Source of the DNA: a virus
Strand: one strand, 5' to 3'
Virus record (IMG/VR): IMGVR_UViG_3300034272_001449
Span: 1-21,641 of that record
DNA: 21,641 nt
Part shown: positions 14,897 to 21,641 of the stretch, piece after piece
Layout of the letters: each line of letters starts with the position of its first letter
Numbering within the stretch: position 1 is the stretch's first letter
The notes under the pieces: generated by a model
Databases searched by the model: none
The model's input: only the letters and a program-made list of their open reading frames with translations
What the model was told of the DNA's origin: nothing
Program-made: the position numbers and the translations under genes

Positions 14897-16486
14897 TTAG
14901 CGCAGCATTGATATGAACGGCATGGGCTCAATGACGTTATCGCCGTGATCTTTCATTTGTGTGTCTAATTCTGCGTGATAAGTCTGCAACATCATCAACA
15001 TGCGCACTATCAACAGAGAGCTCATTACCAAATCGTCGGTTTCTCCAGGTTTGGCAGCATAACTTCCGCCATTGGCCACAAAAGTTTTGAGTTCCGAAAT
15101 CAAGGGTCTGCTGTACAATCTCATGCGTCCAGATTCCACAAGAATTTTGAACTTGTTGCAAGCAGTGAGTTTGGCTTTGTTTGTGGTGTTGAATCCTTTG
15201 CGGAATCTACGCCCTGTGGTGCCTGTTACACTGTTGTCGCTGAGGAAATAGCCTTTAATGTTCTCTTCCCCGTATTCGTTTATTGAGATCAAGGCAGCTT
15301 CACCAATGGTGTTGTTTTCTACTGAATAGTAGATCTTTTTGTCATCTTTGGTGACGTCGTACAGTTCATTCACAATATCAGCCAACAGTTTGACCTGGGT
15401 AGGGATGTCTGTTTTGTTGTGGCGCCATTCTGCTACTTGCTCTGTGGTTTCTGCTTCAAACACCTGTATAGCAGCAGGATCTCCACCTGTACCCAGGCTG
15501 GGATCTAGTGCCACAATGTAGATTTTGTCTTTGACAGGTGTTTTATACCAACGCACCTGTCCTGTACGACGATTGGGTTCTACTCCTTCTAGGTCTAGCA
15601 GTCTAGTAGGAGCAATCAAGGTTTCATCATTGATAACGAATTCACATTCCATTTCTCGTCGGAATCGATCTTCGCCCAATTGTGCCAGTTGTTCTAGTCC
15701 CCACTTGGCATCTCTGTCAGGATGTTCACGCCAGTTGCTTCTAAATGCACGAAAGCCGTTGATACCTAGTTCTGTGGTGTTACCATGCTCGTCCATGGTC
15801 TTGTTAGCACCTTTCCACAGATAAGCAAACTGATCTTCGTCTGAGTTGGGTGTTGATGTGATAATGGCCTTACCACCTGTGGCCAACGTAGGGCTAATAG
15901 AAGTCCAAAACTCTCGAGCAATAGTGGGTCGCACAAATGCAAATTCGTCAGCGTACAGGAGTGAGATACTCATACCCCGTCCGGTTGTTTCTGTAGTGGT
16001 CTGGGCTACAATACGACTGCCGTTTTCAAATTCCAAGCTGTTTTTGTTGTAGCTGGTGGCACCTGCCCTAATATGGTTAGGGCACAATTCGTATGCGTAC
16101 CTAATACGTTGCATGATCTCTTGTGCGCCGGTGTATTTGTGTGCTGCCACAAGTATGGTCGAATCTGGCACAAACATAGCGTACCACAACAGATACCCAG
16201 CAGCCGAAGTTGATTTACCTGTTTGTCGAGGCATCAGACTGATACTGTATCTGTAGTTGTGATAGGTTTCAATCAGTCTGGTTTGATACTCAAATGGATG
16301 ATAAACCATCTTACCGCGTGTGGGATGCTGGATGTAGAAGAAATGATCTAAAAAGTATAGTGGTCCATTCACAGGATCCGCACAAGCAGCAAACTCTATC
16401 AGTTCATCTTCAGTGAATACTTCCTTACGGTGCGGTGCTTTGACCAACACCGTTTCTAGATTTTTATTTGGCGGTGGCGAAATCAT
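14897..16486 (-). CDS. gp17: Terminase large subunit (gp17-like)
   Basis: The 529-aa product is the DNA-packaging motor ATPase-nuclease. Walker A is SLMPRQTGKSTSAAGY (85-92 core), Walker B is LLYADEFAFV (D180, E181), and the coupling motif is IITSTPNSDEDQ (208-219). The C-terminal RNase H-like nuclease acidic residues are D328 (IVALDPSLGTGGDPA), E390 (YYSVENNTIGEA) and D484/D485 (GETDDLVMSS), aligning with the T4 gp17 nuclease triad. T4 gp17 is 610 aa, so this is somewhat shorter but complete in motifs. The start ATG 16486 overlaps the end of the SGNH hydrolase by 23 nt. No small terminase (gp16) is seen next to it. It acts at the prohead portal to package and cut concatemeric DNA. Confidence 0.95.
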   Translation of the reverse strand: MISPPPNKNLETVLVKAPHRKEVFTEDELIEFAACADPVNGPLYFLDHFFYIQHPTRGKMVYHPFEYQTRLIETYHNYRYSISLMPRQTGKSTSAAGYLLWYAMFVPDSTILVAAHKYTGAQEIMQRIRYAYELCPNHIRAGATSYNKNSLEFENGSRIVAQTTTETTGRGMSISLLYADEFAFVRPTIAREFWTSISPTLATGGKAIITSTPNSDEDQFAYLWKGANKTMDEHGNTTELGINGFRAFRSNWREHPDRDAKWGLEQLAQLGEDRFRREMECEFVINDETLIAPTRLLDLEGVEPNRRTGQVRWYKTPVKDKIYIVALDPSLGTGGDPAAIQVFEAETTEQVAEWRHNKTDIPTQVKLLADIVNELYDVTKDDKKIYYSVENNTIGEAALISINEYGEENIKGYFLSDNSVTGTTGRRFRKGFNTTNKAKLTACNKFKILVESGRMRLYSRPLISELKTFVANGGSYAAKPGETDDLVMSSLLIVRMLMMLQTYHAELDTQMKDHGDNVIEPMPFISMLR

Positions 16487-17219
16487 TTATGATTCTTTCT
16501 GCAAATGTTCTGTGTCCTTCAGGACCGGCATGCATGCGGTCTCTAGCATACCCTACTTCTTCGCGGCTTTTGGCAAACCAATCATGTGCATTGTATGTCA
16601 AACAACGTATGCCCAATCTAGCACACAATCCTTCTACTGCCAATCGATTCCGTGCGTTATTTAAGTCCGCATTGCGATCATTCAAAAACCAAGTTTTTAT
16701 AAATCCGTCTTGATCGGCTCCGCTAATTTCGCTAGCAGGCAAATAAGTGTCGTGATTGTGGTTGTCTTTTTCTGATATCAAATCAAATCTGTGCTTGGGC
16801 GGTGCTGCCATTACCACCAGTTTTGGGCGTAGTATTGGTAACCAGTGATTGGCCAGCATAAAACAAGTGTCTGCGCTGGTGCCGCCCCAGGCCAGATTGT
16901 AATTTTTCAAACCCAAGGCCTGTGCGACCAAATAACTCCATGTGGCCTCTTCTGGCAGTCCAATACCAATGGTATAACTACACCCCAATGAAACTACACT
17001 GGCCGCTTGCGGATCAAATTCTTCTGATCTAAATCCCTCACTGTTTATACGATATGTTATAGCATTGGGCTCAAGCCAACCTTGGCTGCGAAAATATTCA
17101 CGGTATTCTTCAACCTGCACTAGTCGTTGAAAACTTTCTTCTGTGTCAGTTGGTAACCATTTTGATATCTCCCCAGCTGATTTTGTACCAAAATGCCATA
17201 GAGTCTTATTTTTTTTCAT
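16464..17219 (-). CDS. SGNH/GDSL-type hydrolase
   Basis: The 251-aa product has Block I, VVSLGCSYTIGIG (75-87), with the nucleophile Ser81 preceded by GC. Block II is LAWGGTSADTCF with Gly113. The Block V-like RDRMHAGPEGHRTFAERI contains Asp227-x-x-His230, the catalytic pair. Block III (normally GxND) is replaced by MAAPPKHRFD, so oxyanion support may differ. The early YRINSEGFRSEEF is typical of this hydrolase group. SGNH enzymes hydrolyse esters, often removing acetyl or acyl groups from sugars. The start is ATG 17219 with AAGGA 6-7 nt upstream, overlapping the radical SAM stop by 14 nt. It has no signal peptide, so it acts in the cytoplasm or is virion-packaged. It is the last gene of the cassette. 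Confidence 0.8.
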   Translation of the reverse strand: MKKNKTLWHFGTKSAGEISKWLPTDTEESFQRLVQVEEYREYFRSQGWLEPNAITYRINSEGFRSEEFDPQAASVVSLGCSYTIGIGLPEEATWSYLVAQALGLKNYNLAWGGTSADTCFMLANHWLPILRPKLVVMAAPPKHRFDLISEKDNHNHDTYLPASEISGADQDGFIKTWFLNDRNADLNNARNRLAVEGLCARLGIRCLTYNAHDWFAKSREEVGYARDRMHAGPEGHRTFAERIINDFATAK

Positions 17220-18354
17220 TGTAGTCCTTGACTAGGTCGGGCCACAGGTCCGCAAACTTTGTGGTTTTCTTCAGTGTTGTTTCAATGTAGTTGTGCCATT
17301 GTGTCATATTTGGCGGTTGACGATTATTTTTTAAATAACTGTTATCAATCAAAGTCATTCGATAACTTTCCAAGACATTGGTACTAAAACGTGGTTGAGT
17401 TTGGTACTTGGCAACCACGCGATCAATTTCTGCTATGGCCAGTTGTCGTAAATTGACAGTCTGCCGTCTGATATCTAATTCTTCTGGATGGTTTAACTCA
17501 CACCAGAAAATATCCAACTGTTGTTCAGCACAAAAGTCATAATATGTCATCAAGTCCATGGCGCAGTAGATTGAGTACGCTGGATGTGCTGCCACTGTTT
17601 GTTTATGACTTTTCATGACCTGTATGTTGTCAACAAACTGTGCCCAGGAGGCACCGTGCCGCACGTATTCAAATTTGTCCCTATCAGCATTGTCAAAACT
17701 GATCATCCATTGCACCATGGGCCAGGTGCGTAGTCGTTGATAGATTGCATTGCGTTCAAGGTCCACACTGAGATTGGTTGTGATCATAACACTGACTTTG
17801 CTGGGATCAAGATAGTCTAAAAACTGCTCTAGTCCCTTTTGTAGCAAGGGTTCGCCGCCGCCCAAGCTGAGTCCTTGTATGTTGTGCCCTTGTGTGCGAG
17901 CCAGTTCTATCAGGTCTGCGTGTTCGTTTTTGACATGATTGATAGGAATCTTTTTTATGCTTTGCCAGGCTGTGCTGGTTTCAGGATTGCAATACACACA
18001 GGCAAGATTGCACAAGTTGCTCCAATTGACCACAAGGTGTTCTAGTTTAAAAAAATTAATGTCTGCATCAATTGCGGCTATGGTTTCTGCACTAGCCTTG
18101 CGCACAGTTCTGCCGCTGACTCCTGTGGTCTCTTCCAGTCGTTTGCACCATGCGCATTCCGGTGCCCATTCGCCACGAGCCATGGATTGTCTCATATCAG
18201 TTAGTAACGGACCTGCTATAACTTCTTGTATGGTGTTTACTTTGACATCACCCATTTCTTCAACGCAATGAAAGCACGGACTGACCTTTCCTGTTTGGTC
18301 AATGTTGAGGCTGGTCCAAGGTGCTGGACAGAATGTGGGACTTTGTGAAATCAT
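17206..18354 (-). CDS. Radical SAM enzyme with N-terminal twitch/SPASM-type cluster (second of pair)
   Basis: This is a 382-aa protein from ATG 18354, which overlaps the oxygenase stop as ATGA; an in-frame ATG at 18369 would add five residues. The N-terminal Cys-rich part is FCPAPWTSLNIDQTG (C9), PCFHC (C27, C30) and ECAWC (C67, C70), likely an auxiliary cluster. The catalytic CxxxCxxC is C115-NLA-C119-VY-C122 (NLCNLACVYCNPE), and the SAM-contacting GGGEP is at 165-169. Landmarks shared with the protein at 18917-20059 include MISFDNADRDKFEYVRHG versus MSFDNIDQRFEYVRHG, and the IKKIP/IKNIP element. The substrate is unknown. Placing the auxiliary cysteines before, not after, the radical SAM barrel is characteristic of this phage-associated type. 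Confidence 0.85.
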   Translation of the reverse strand: MISQSPTFCPAPWTSLNIDQTGKVSPCFHCVEEMGDVKVNTIQEVIAGPLLTDMRQSMARGEWAPECAWCKRLEETTGVSGRTVRKASAETIAAIDADINFFKLEHLVVNWSNLCNLACVYCNPETSTAWQSIKKIPINHVKNEHADLIELARTQGHNIQGLSLGGGEPLLQKGLEQFLDYLDPSKVSVMITTNLSVDLERNAIYQRLRTWPMVQWMISFDNADRDKFEYVRHGASWAQFVDNIQVMKSHKQTVAAHPAYSIYCAMDLMTYYDFCAEQQLDIFWCELNHPEELDIRRQTVNLRQLAIAEIDRVVAKYQTQPRFSTNVLESYRMTLIDNSYLKNNRQPPNMTQWHNYIETTLKKTTKFADLWPDLVKDYNEKK

Positions 18355-18926
18355 TGCGGTGTTATCCATGTATAGCTGGTGAGTCTAAATGAGTTTGCAG
18401 GCACTGGTCTAAGCATTCCGTGCCACTGCAATTTTCGAAAACCTTGTGAATTTGCTTGATTAATCATGATATATCCTGAATTAGATTGCATGAGGAATTG
18501 GTATCTTAATGTGTTTGAATTTTTATAGGTGTAGAATGCTGTGCCTAAGTCTGATTGACTGCCAATCCAAAACAACTGCATGGCGCCTGGCATTTCCCCG
18601 TCTGTGTGTATTTTACATGTAAATCCTGGTTCGTCGACCCACCAAGCAGTGCCTGGGTAAGCGGTTGTGCTCATGTAATTGTGTATTTTAATGTTTAATT
18701 TTTCTTCAATAGTTGGCCAGGCTTGTTGACAACAGTGATTCCATTGATCAATCCAAGGTATTGATTCATCATTTATTTGCCTACGCTTTAAAAAATCATG
18801 TCCTTGTCGGTGTGCATAAGGCAATGCCATCCAAGGTGTATTAAAAATTTGATCGACTAAATTTGCAGGCGCAATATCTTTGACCTGAAACAAATTGTTG
18901 TCGTCATCAATTGCAGTTATTTGCAT
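18351..18926 (-). CDS. 2OG-Fe(II) oxygenase-like protein
   Basis: The 191-aa product is predicted from ATG 18926 (MQITAIDDDNNLFQV), which overlaps the upstream radical SAM stop. The facial triad of 2-oxoglutarate/Fe(II) dioxygenases is visible as H107-T-D109 (TCKIHTDGEMPGAMQLFW) and H169 (KLQWHGM), with R181 (NSFRLTSYTWI) placed to bind 2-oxoglutarate. The double-stranded beta-helix pattern (alternating strands GTAFYTYK, YQFLMQSNSGYIMIN) fits. Such enzymes hydroxylate or desaturate small molecules, sugars or proteins. The DNA is A+T rich (about 30% GC in a sampled line), whereas the following radical SAM gene reaches about 50%. It is coupled on both sides to radical SAM genes and probably acts on their product (inference). 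Confidence 0.7.
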   Translation of the reverse strand: MQITAIDDDNNLFQVKDIAPANLVDQIFNTPWMALPYAHRQGHDFLKRRQINDESIPWIDQWNHCCQQAWPTIEEKLNIKIHNYMSTTAYPGTAWWVDEPGFTCKIHTDGEMPGAMQLFWIGSQSDLGTAFYTYKNSNTLRYQFLMQSNSGYIMINQANSQGFRKLQWHGMLRPVPANSFRLTSYTWITPQ

Positions 18927-20059
18927 AAGGACACCAGCTCTGGCCATAGTTGTTTGAACTGTCCTGCCGAATCAGGATGATACTGTGTTTCGTTAACATG
19001 TATATGTTGTTTGAACTGCTGAGTTATGTTGCGTTGTTCTTTGGTTACCGCGCGATAGTTGCTCAATGCCTGATCAAAGAACTGCTGTTCAGCAGGTGTG
19101 GCAATACCTAATGCATAAAAACGTTCAATCTCCTCTGCTGCTAATTTGGCCACGGCAGGACCATGCAAAAAAGGATCCAGGTATTCAGGTTGAAACAAAT
19201 TTTGCCACAACACTGTGGCACCTGCTGACTCAACAAACTGCCTAAACTCGCACAATCTTGTGGCATTGTAAATGTTGTACACTGCATGCACACCACCCCA
19301 CTGCCCTTGTGATTTCATTAATGCTTGTATGGTCTTTAAGTTTTCTTGCAACACAGGCCACGAACCACCATGTCTCACATATTCAAAACGTTGATCTATG
19401 TTGTCAAAACTCATGCTCCAACCCACTTGTTTACGTTGTGCCAACTTGCGGAATATCCGGTTAGTTTGCAAGTCAACGTTCAAATTTGTGATTAGCGTGA
19501 CAATAGCAGACTCTGGTATCACGTCCAACAGTCGATCATTTTCTGGCAGCAGCAACGGTTCACCACCCACTAAAGCTACTTCGTGTATGTGCTTGTGGTG
19601 TTGTTCAATGAAATCACATACCTGTTCATAGTAAGGTCTTGCACCTGATTTGAATGGAATGTTTTTGATTCCTGCCCACTTTGAACTACATGCTTCGCCA
19701 CAGTAGTTGCAACTCAAGTTACAAGTGGTATTCCAACGCACATCAACTATCACAGGGTAGTGATATTGATTGCCAGCAGTGCTGTAATCAAAGTTGGGAT
19801 TTACATTGTTGTGCCAGGCACGTTCTGAATCAGCACCAAAACGTTCTGCCCGCACACAGTTGGAGCAGTACTCATGTGCTTGTCCTTGTGCCAAACTTGT
19901 GCGTATCTCTGACATTAAATTTGAATTAAGCACTTGTTCTATTGACTGTGAATTGAGGTTGCCCAGCATGTTGGGGTTGCCAGCACAGCAGGTTTTAACA
20001 TCGCCACGGGGATTGATGTGTAGTCCGCGCCAGGGGGCTGCACAGTAGAAATTGCTCAT
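18917..20059 (-). CDS. Radical SAM enzyme with N-terminal twitch/SPASM-type cluster (first of pair)
   Basis: The 380-aa product has an N-terminal auxiliary cysteine set: C6 in NFYCAAPWRGLHINPRGD, C24-C25, and C65/C68 in EYCSNC. The catalytic CxxxCxxC is C113-NLS-C117-NY-C120 (NTTCNLSCNYCGEAC), and VALVGGEPLLL (161-171) supplies the GGE motif. The remainder aligns by eye with the paralogue at 17206-18354. Enzymes of this type use a 5'-deoxyadenosyl radical; the second cluster is often used to bind or oxidise peptide or sugar substrates. The ATG 20059 lies 18 nt after the thermonuclease stop, in a gap containing CCGTATTTACGG. It is the first gene of the four-gene cassette. Confidence 0.85.
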   Translation of the reverse strand: MSNFYCAAPWRGLHINPRGDVKTCCAGNPNMLGNLNSQSIEQVLNSNLMSEIRTSLAQGQAHEYCSNCVRAERFGADSERAWHNNVNPNFDYSTAGNQYHYPVIVDVRWNTTCNLSCNYCGEACSSKWAGIKNIPFKSGARPYYEQVCDFIEQHHKHIHEVALVGGEPLLLPENDRLLDVIPESAIVTLITNLNVDLQTNRIFRKLAQRKQVGWSMSFDNIDQRFEYVRHGGSWPVLQENLKTIQALMKSQGQWGGVHAVYNIYNATRLCEFRQFVESAGATVLWQNLFQPEYLDPFLHGPAVAKLAAEEIERFYALGIATPAEQQFFDQALSNYRAVTKEQRNITQQFKQHIHVNETQYHPDSAGQFKQLWPELVSLCK

Positions 20060-20077
20060 ACCGTATTTACGGCTGTG

Positions 20078-20518
20078 TTATTGACACCAAGACGTTTTGG
20101 CTTCGCCGTAGTATTCTCTGGCATGGCCATTGGCAATGAGTCCTTGTCTAATGCTCTGTCCGTTTACCAAGATGTCTCCCAATATACGACCACCAAACTT
20201 ATCCCATCCATAAATAACAACCTGGTGCTTGTTTGAGGATTGTAGGGCTTGAGTTGTAAATTTACTCGCCAATTGCGCTCGCTGGTCTTCTTGTGTACAT
20301 TGAGCTCTGTGTCCTTTTTCTGGCGTGTCAACTCCGTAGATTCTAACAGCCAGTTCTGGTTTGAGTGGTGCTGGTAGAAATGGAGCGGCGATCACAATAG
20401 TGTCGCCATCACTCACTCTAATAATCTGTGCATCATAAGTTGCAGAGTTCTTGGGCATCTTGCCCTGAGCCATGACCAGTGCGGGCATGATCAGTAATAA
20501 TAGTAATAGTTGTTTCAT
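20078..20518 (-). CDS. Secreted thermonuclease (SNase-like)
   Basis: The 146-aa product is a staphylococcal-nuclease-fold enzyme. VSDGDTIVI (36-43) holds the calcium-binding aspartate, RIYGVDTPEKG (59-69) holds the equivalents of SNase Arg35, Asp40 and Glu43, and YGWDKFGGRILGDI (103-116) holds the Arg87 equivalent (R111). IRQGLIANGHAREYYG is the usual C-terminal end. Residues 1-17 (MKQLLLLLLIMPALVMA) form a clear signal peptide with cleavage likely after Ala17, so the enzyme should be exported to the periplasm or outside. The start is ATG 20518; the open frame's 13-residue upstream extension would hide the signal peptide. It lies 5 nt after the virion protein gene. Possible roles are degrading extracellular or incoming competitor DNA (inference). 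Confidence 0.9.
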   Translation of the reverse strand: MKQLLLLLLIMPALVMAQGKMPKNSATYDAQIIRVSDGDTIVIAAPFLPAPLKPELAVRIYGVDTPEKGHRAQCTQEDQRAQLASKFTTQALQSSNKHQVVIYGWDKFGGRILGDILVNGQSIRQGLIANGHAREYYGEAKTSWCQ

Positions 20519-20523
20519 AGTTT

Positions 20524-21641
20524 TTAGTTTGTGAGTTCTTCCCAGCCCAGTTTCCAAAGCAGGTCAGCGTTGGCACTGGTGTAGGCCACTGCCAGAGTCA
20601 AGGTGCTGGGTGTTCCGGCTGCTGTTCTCCACAGTTGCAGACGACGTTTGATATCTTCGCTGATCTCCACTTCGTCTCGACTGCTGGACAGGCCCGCATA
20701 GACCACAGTACCGTCAGTGATCACATTGCTGTGTATGGCAGTTTGAACAACTGATCCAGCCACATTGCTGAAACTGGTAGTGAAGGTGGCATTTTCAATC
20801 AGTTGGAACTGGCCGTATCTCACATCCAGTGACAATATATCCAGTTGAGCTGGTACAACCACTGCATCAGGATAGGCCGGATTCAGTCGGATACTGCACA
20901 AGGCTGTGACAGTGTTGGCCGAACTTATTCGGGTTGGAGTTGTATTGTTGGACACATACGCAATCTTAGTGGCAGGATTATAGCCACCTTCCGATATTAC
21001 TGTGGAGCAAATCTGTTTCATGGTGCTCACACCTGAGGTAGCACCGGTGTTGGTTATTTCGTAGCGAGGGTTCAGGGTGGCAGTGGTCATGTACACTGTG
21101 GTGTTGCCCGGCTGGTTGGCATGTTGGAATGTGTGGCACACAATGAATTCACCGTTTATGACAAATCCGGTGCGTACATTGCCCACGCCCAGCCACTCAA
21201 CATCACACCAAAAAATTTGTGTGAGAGTAGGGTCTAGTACCGTGCCCGACAATAAAGTGTTGCCGTTCCACGAGGCCTGTGGGATTCTTTCTTCAACCAC
21301 GCTGCCTGTGGTGCTACTACGAATCACAAGATTCAGAGTGGTGCCCACTGCTTCAAAATATATGCCATTGTCTACTGTGAAGTAGCCCACACGCTGTGTA
21401 AGATTTGCCTTGAGTGTGGCCATGGCAAACGTGTTCATGATCAGCAGGCTTTTGCCGGGTTGATAAGCCTGCACGGTTTTGCTTTGTCTTGTCACACTGC
21501 TTCCACTGGCAGCTGATACATTTAGATTGAATGAACTTTCATTGGCCACATACACCACATTGCCGCCTGTGGCTGTGATGTTTGAAAACTGATCACCGTC
21601 TATGTAGCGATTTTGGCTGTCAAAAAGGGTAAAGGGATTGC
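20524..21641 (-). CDS. Phage virion structural protein, beta-rich, 5' end outside window
   Basis: The frame is open to the right edge (first full codon at 21639), so the GTG at 21558 is not the real start. About 371 residues are visible. Sequence such as FDSQNRYIDGDQFSNITATG, NESSFNLNVS, SVTRQSKTVQAYQPGKSLL, NLTQRVGYFTVDNGIYFEA and TLNLVIRSSTTGSVVEERI matches the style of a large fibre- or capsid-decoration-type structural protein I recall from marine T4-like phages. It is rich in Thr, Val, Asn and Gly, with short beta-strands and almost no charge clusters. The C-terminus RRLQLWRTAAGTPSTLTLAV and KLGWEEL is typical of the same proteins. The exact location in the virion cannot be told from sequence. 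Confidence 0.75.
   Translation of the reverse strand, partial: NPFTLFDSQNRYIDGDQFSNITATGGNVVYVANESSFNLNVSAASGSSVTRQSKTVQAYQPGKSLLIMNTFAMATLKANLTQRVGYFTVDNGIYFEAVGTTLNLVIRSSTTGSVVEERIPQASWNGNTLLSGTVLDPTLTQIFWCDVEWLGVGNVRTGFVINGEFIVCHTFQHANQPGNTTVYMTTATLNPRYEITNTGATSGVSTMKQICSTVISEGGYNPATKIAYVSNNTTPTRISSANTVTALCSIRLNPAYPDAVVVPAQLDILSLDVRYGQFQLIENATFTTSFSNVAGSVVQTAIHSNVITDGTVVYAGLSSSRDEVEISEDIKRRLQLWRTAAGTPSTLTLAVAYTSANADLLWKLGWEELTN

Noticed and set aside
14887-14931. Upstream extension of the 653-aa protein into gp17
   Set aside because: It overlaps the terminase 3' end, and the residues (many Cys, Tyr) look like out-of-frame translation.
20061-20072. Palindrome CCGTA-TT-TACGG before the first radical SAM gene as an operator
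   Set aside because: Only 5 bp per arm and no second copy was seen; too short to call alone.
20209-20216. CATAAATA on the plus strand, resembling a late promoter
   Set aside because: It is inside the thermonuclease gene, pointing antisense to all nearby genes.
1-21641. tRNA genes, CRISPR arrays, insertion sequences or integrase/attachment sites
   Set aside because: No cloverleaf, spaced repeat array, terminal inverted repeats or recombinase was seen on either strand.

Overview
The window is part of the genome of a T4-like tailed phage (Caudoviricetes, myovirus type). The evidence is a set of recognisable T4-type core proteins on the minus strand: large terminase gp17, single-strand-binding protein gp32, recombinase UvsX and its mediator UvsY, plus a repetitive beta-rich virion protein of a kind I recall from marine T4-like phages. 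There are no photosynthesis genes, tRNAs, insertion sequences, integrase or CRISPR arrays. The core genes have moderate GC, so a low-GC pelagiphage is unlikely. The host cannot be named from this sequence, but the carbohydrate genes and the style of the core genes fit an aquatic Gram-negative host.

Layout on the minus strand, in transcription order from the right edge: a virion structural protein (cut by the window edge); a secreted thermonuclease; a four-gene cassette of radical SAM enzyme, 2OG-Fe(II) oxygenase, second radical SAM enzyme and SGNH hydrolase; gp17; a 653-aa probable virion-associated protein; a GT10/exostosin-like glycosyltransferase; gp32; an unrecognised 301-aa protein; UvsX; an 87-aa acidic protein; UvsY; a 37-aa aromatic membrane-type micro-protein; a nucleotidyltransferase-cupin fusion; a GT-A/GT-B fusion glycosyltransferase; and a second GT-B-like protein. 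Most of these genes touch or overlap, which suggests long co-transcribed units. The one clear regulatory break lies upstream of gp32. There a near-consensus sigma70 promoter sits inside a terminator-like hairpin, followed by a leader with three TAGGCAAC repeats and a palindrome.

Layout on the plus strand (1-4578): a compact, translationally coupled accessory operon of GT-A glycosyltransferase (cut by the left edge), GT-B-like glycosyltransferase, FkbM methyltransferase, a 17-codon linking ORF, GT25-type glycosyltransferase, radical SAM enzyme and class I SAM methyltransferase. It meets the minus-strand unit tail to tail with an 8-bp overlap at 4571-4578.

How the genes may work together: the core genes package DNA (gp17) and carry out recombination-dependent replication (gp32, UvsX, UvsY). 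The accessory genes look like a large sugar or small-molecule modification repertoire: activation (nucleotidyltransferase-cupin), transfer (about five to six glycosyltransferase domains), and decoration or remodelling (methyltransferases, three radical SAM enzymes, 2OG oxygenase, SGNH hydrolase). The target could be virion surface glycans, host envelope polysaccharide or a modified protein; the sequence does not decide between these.
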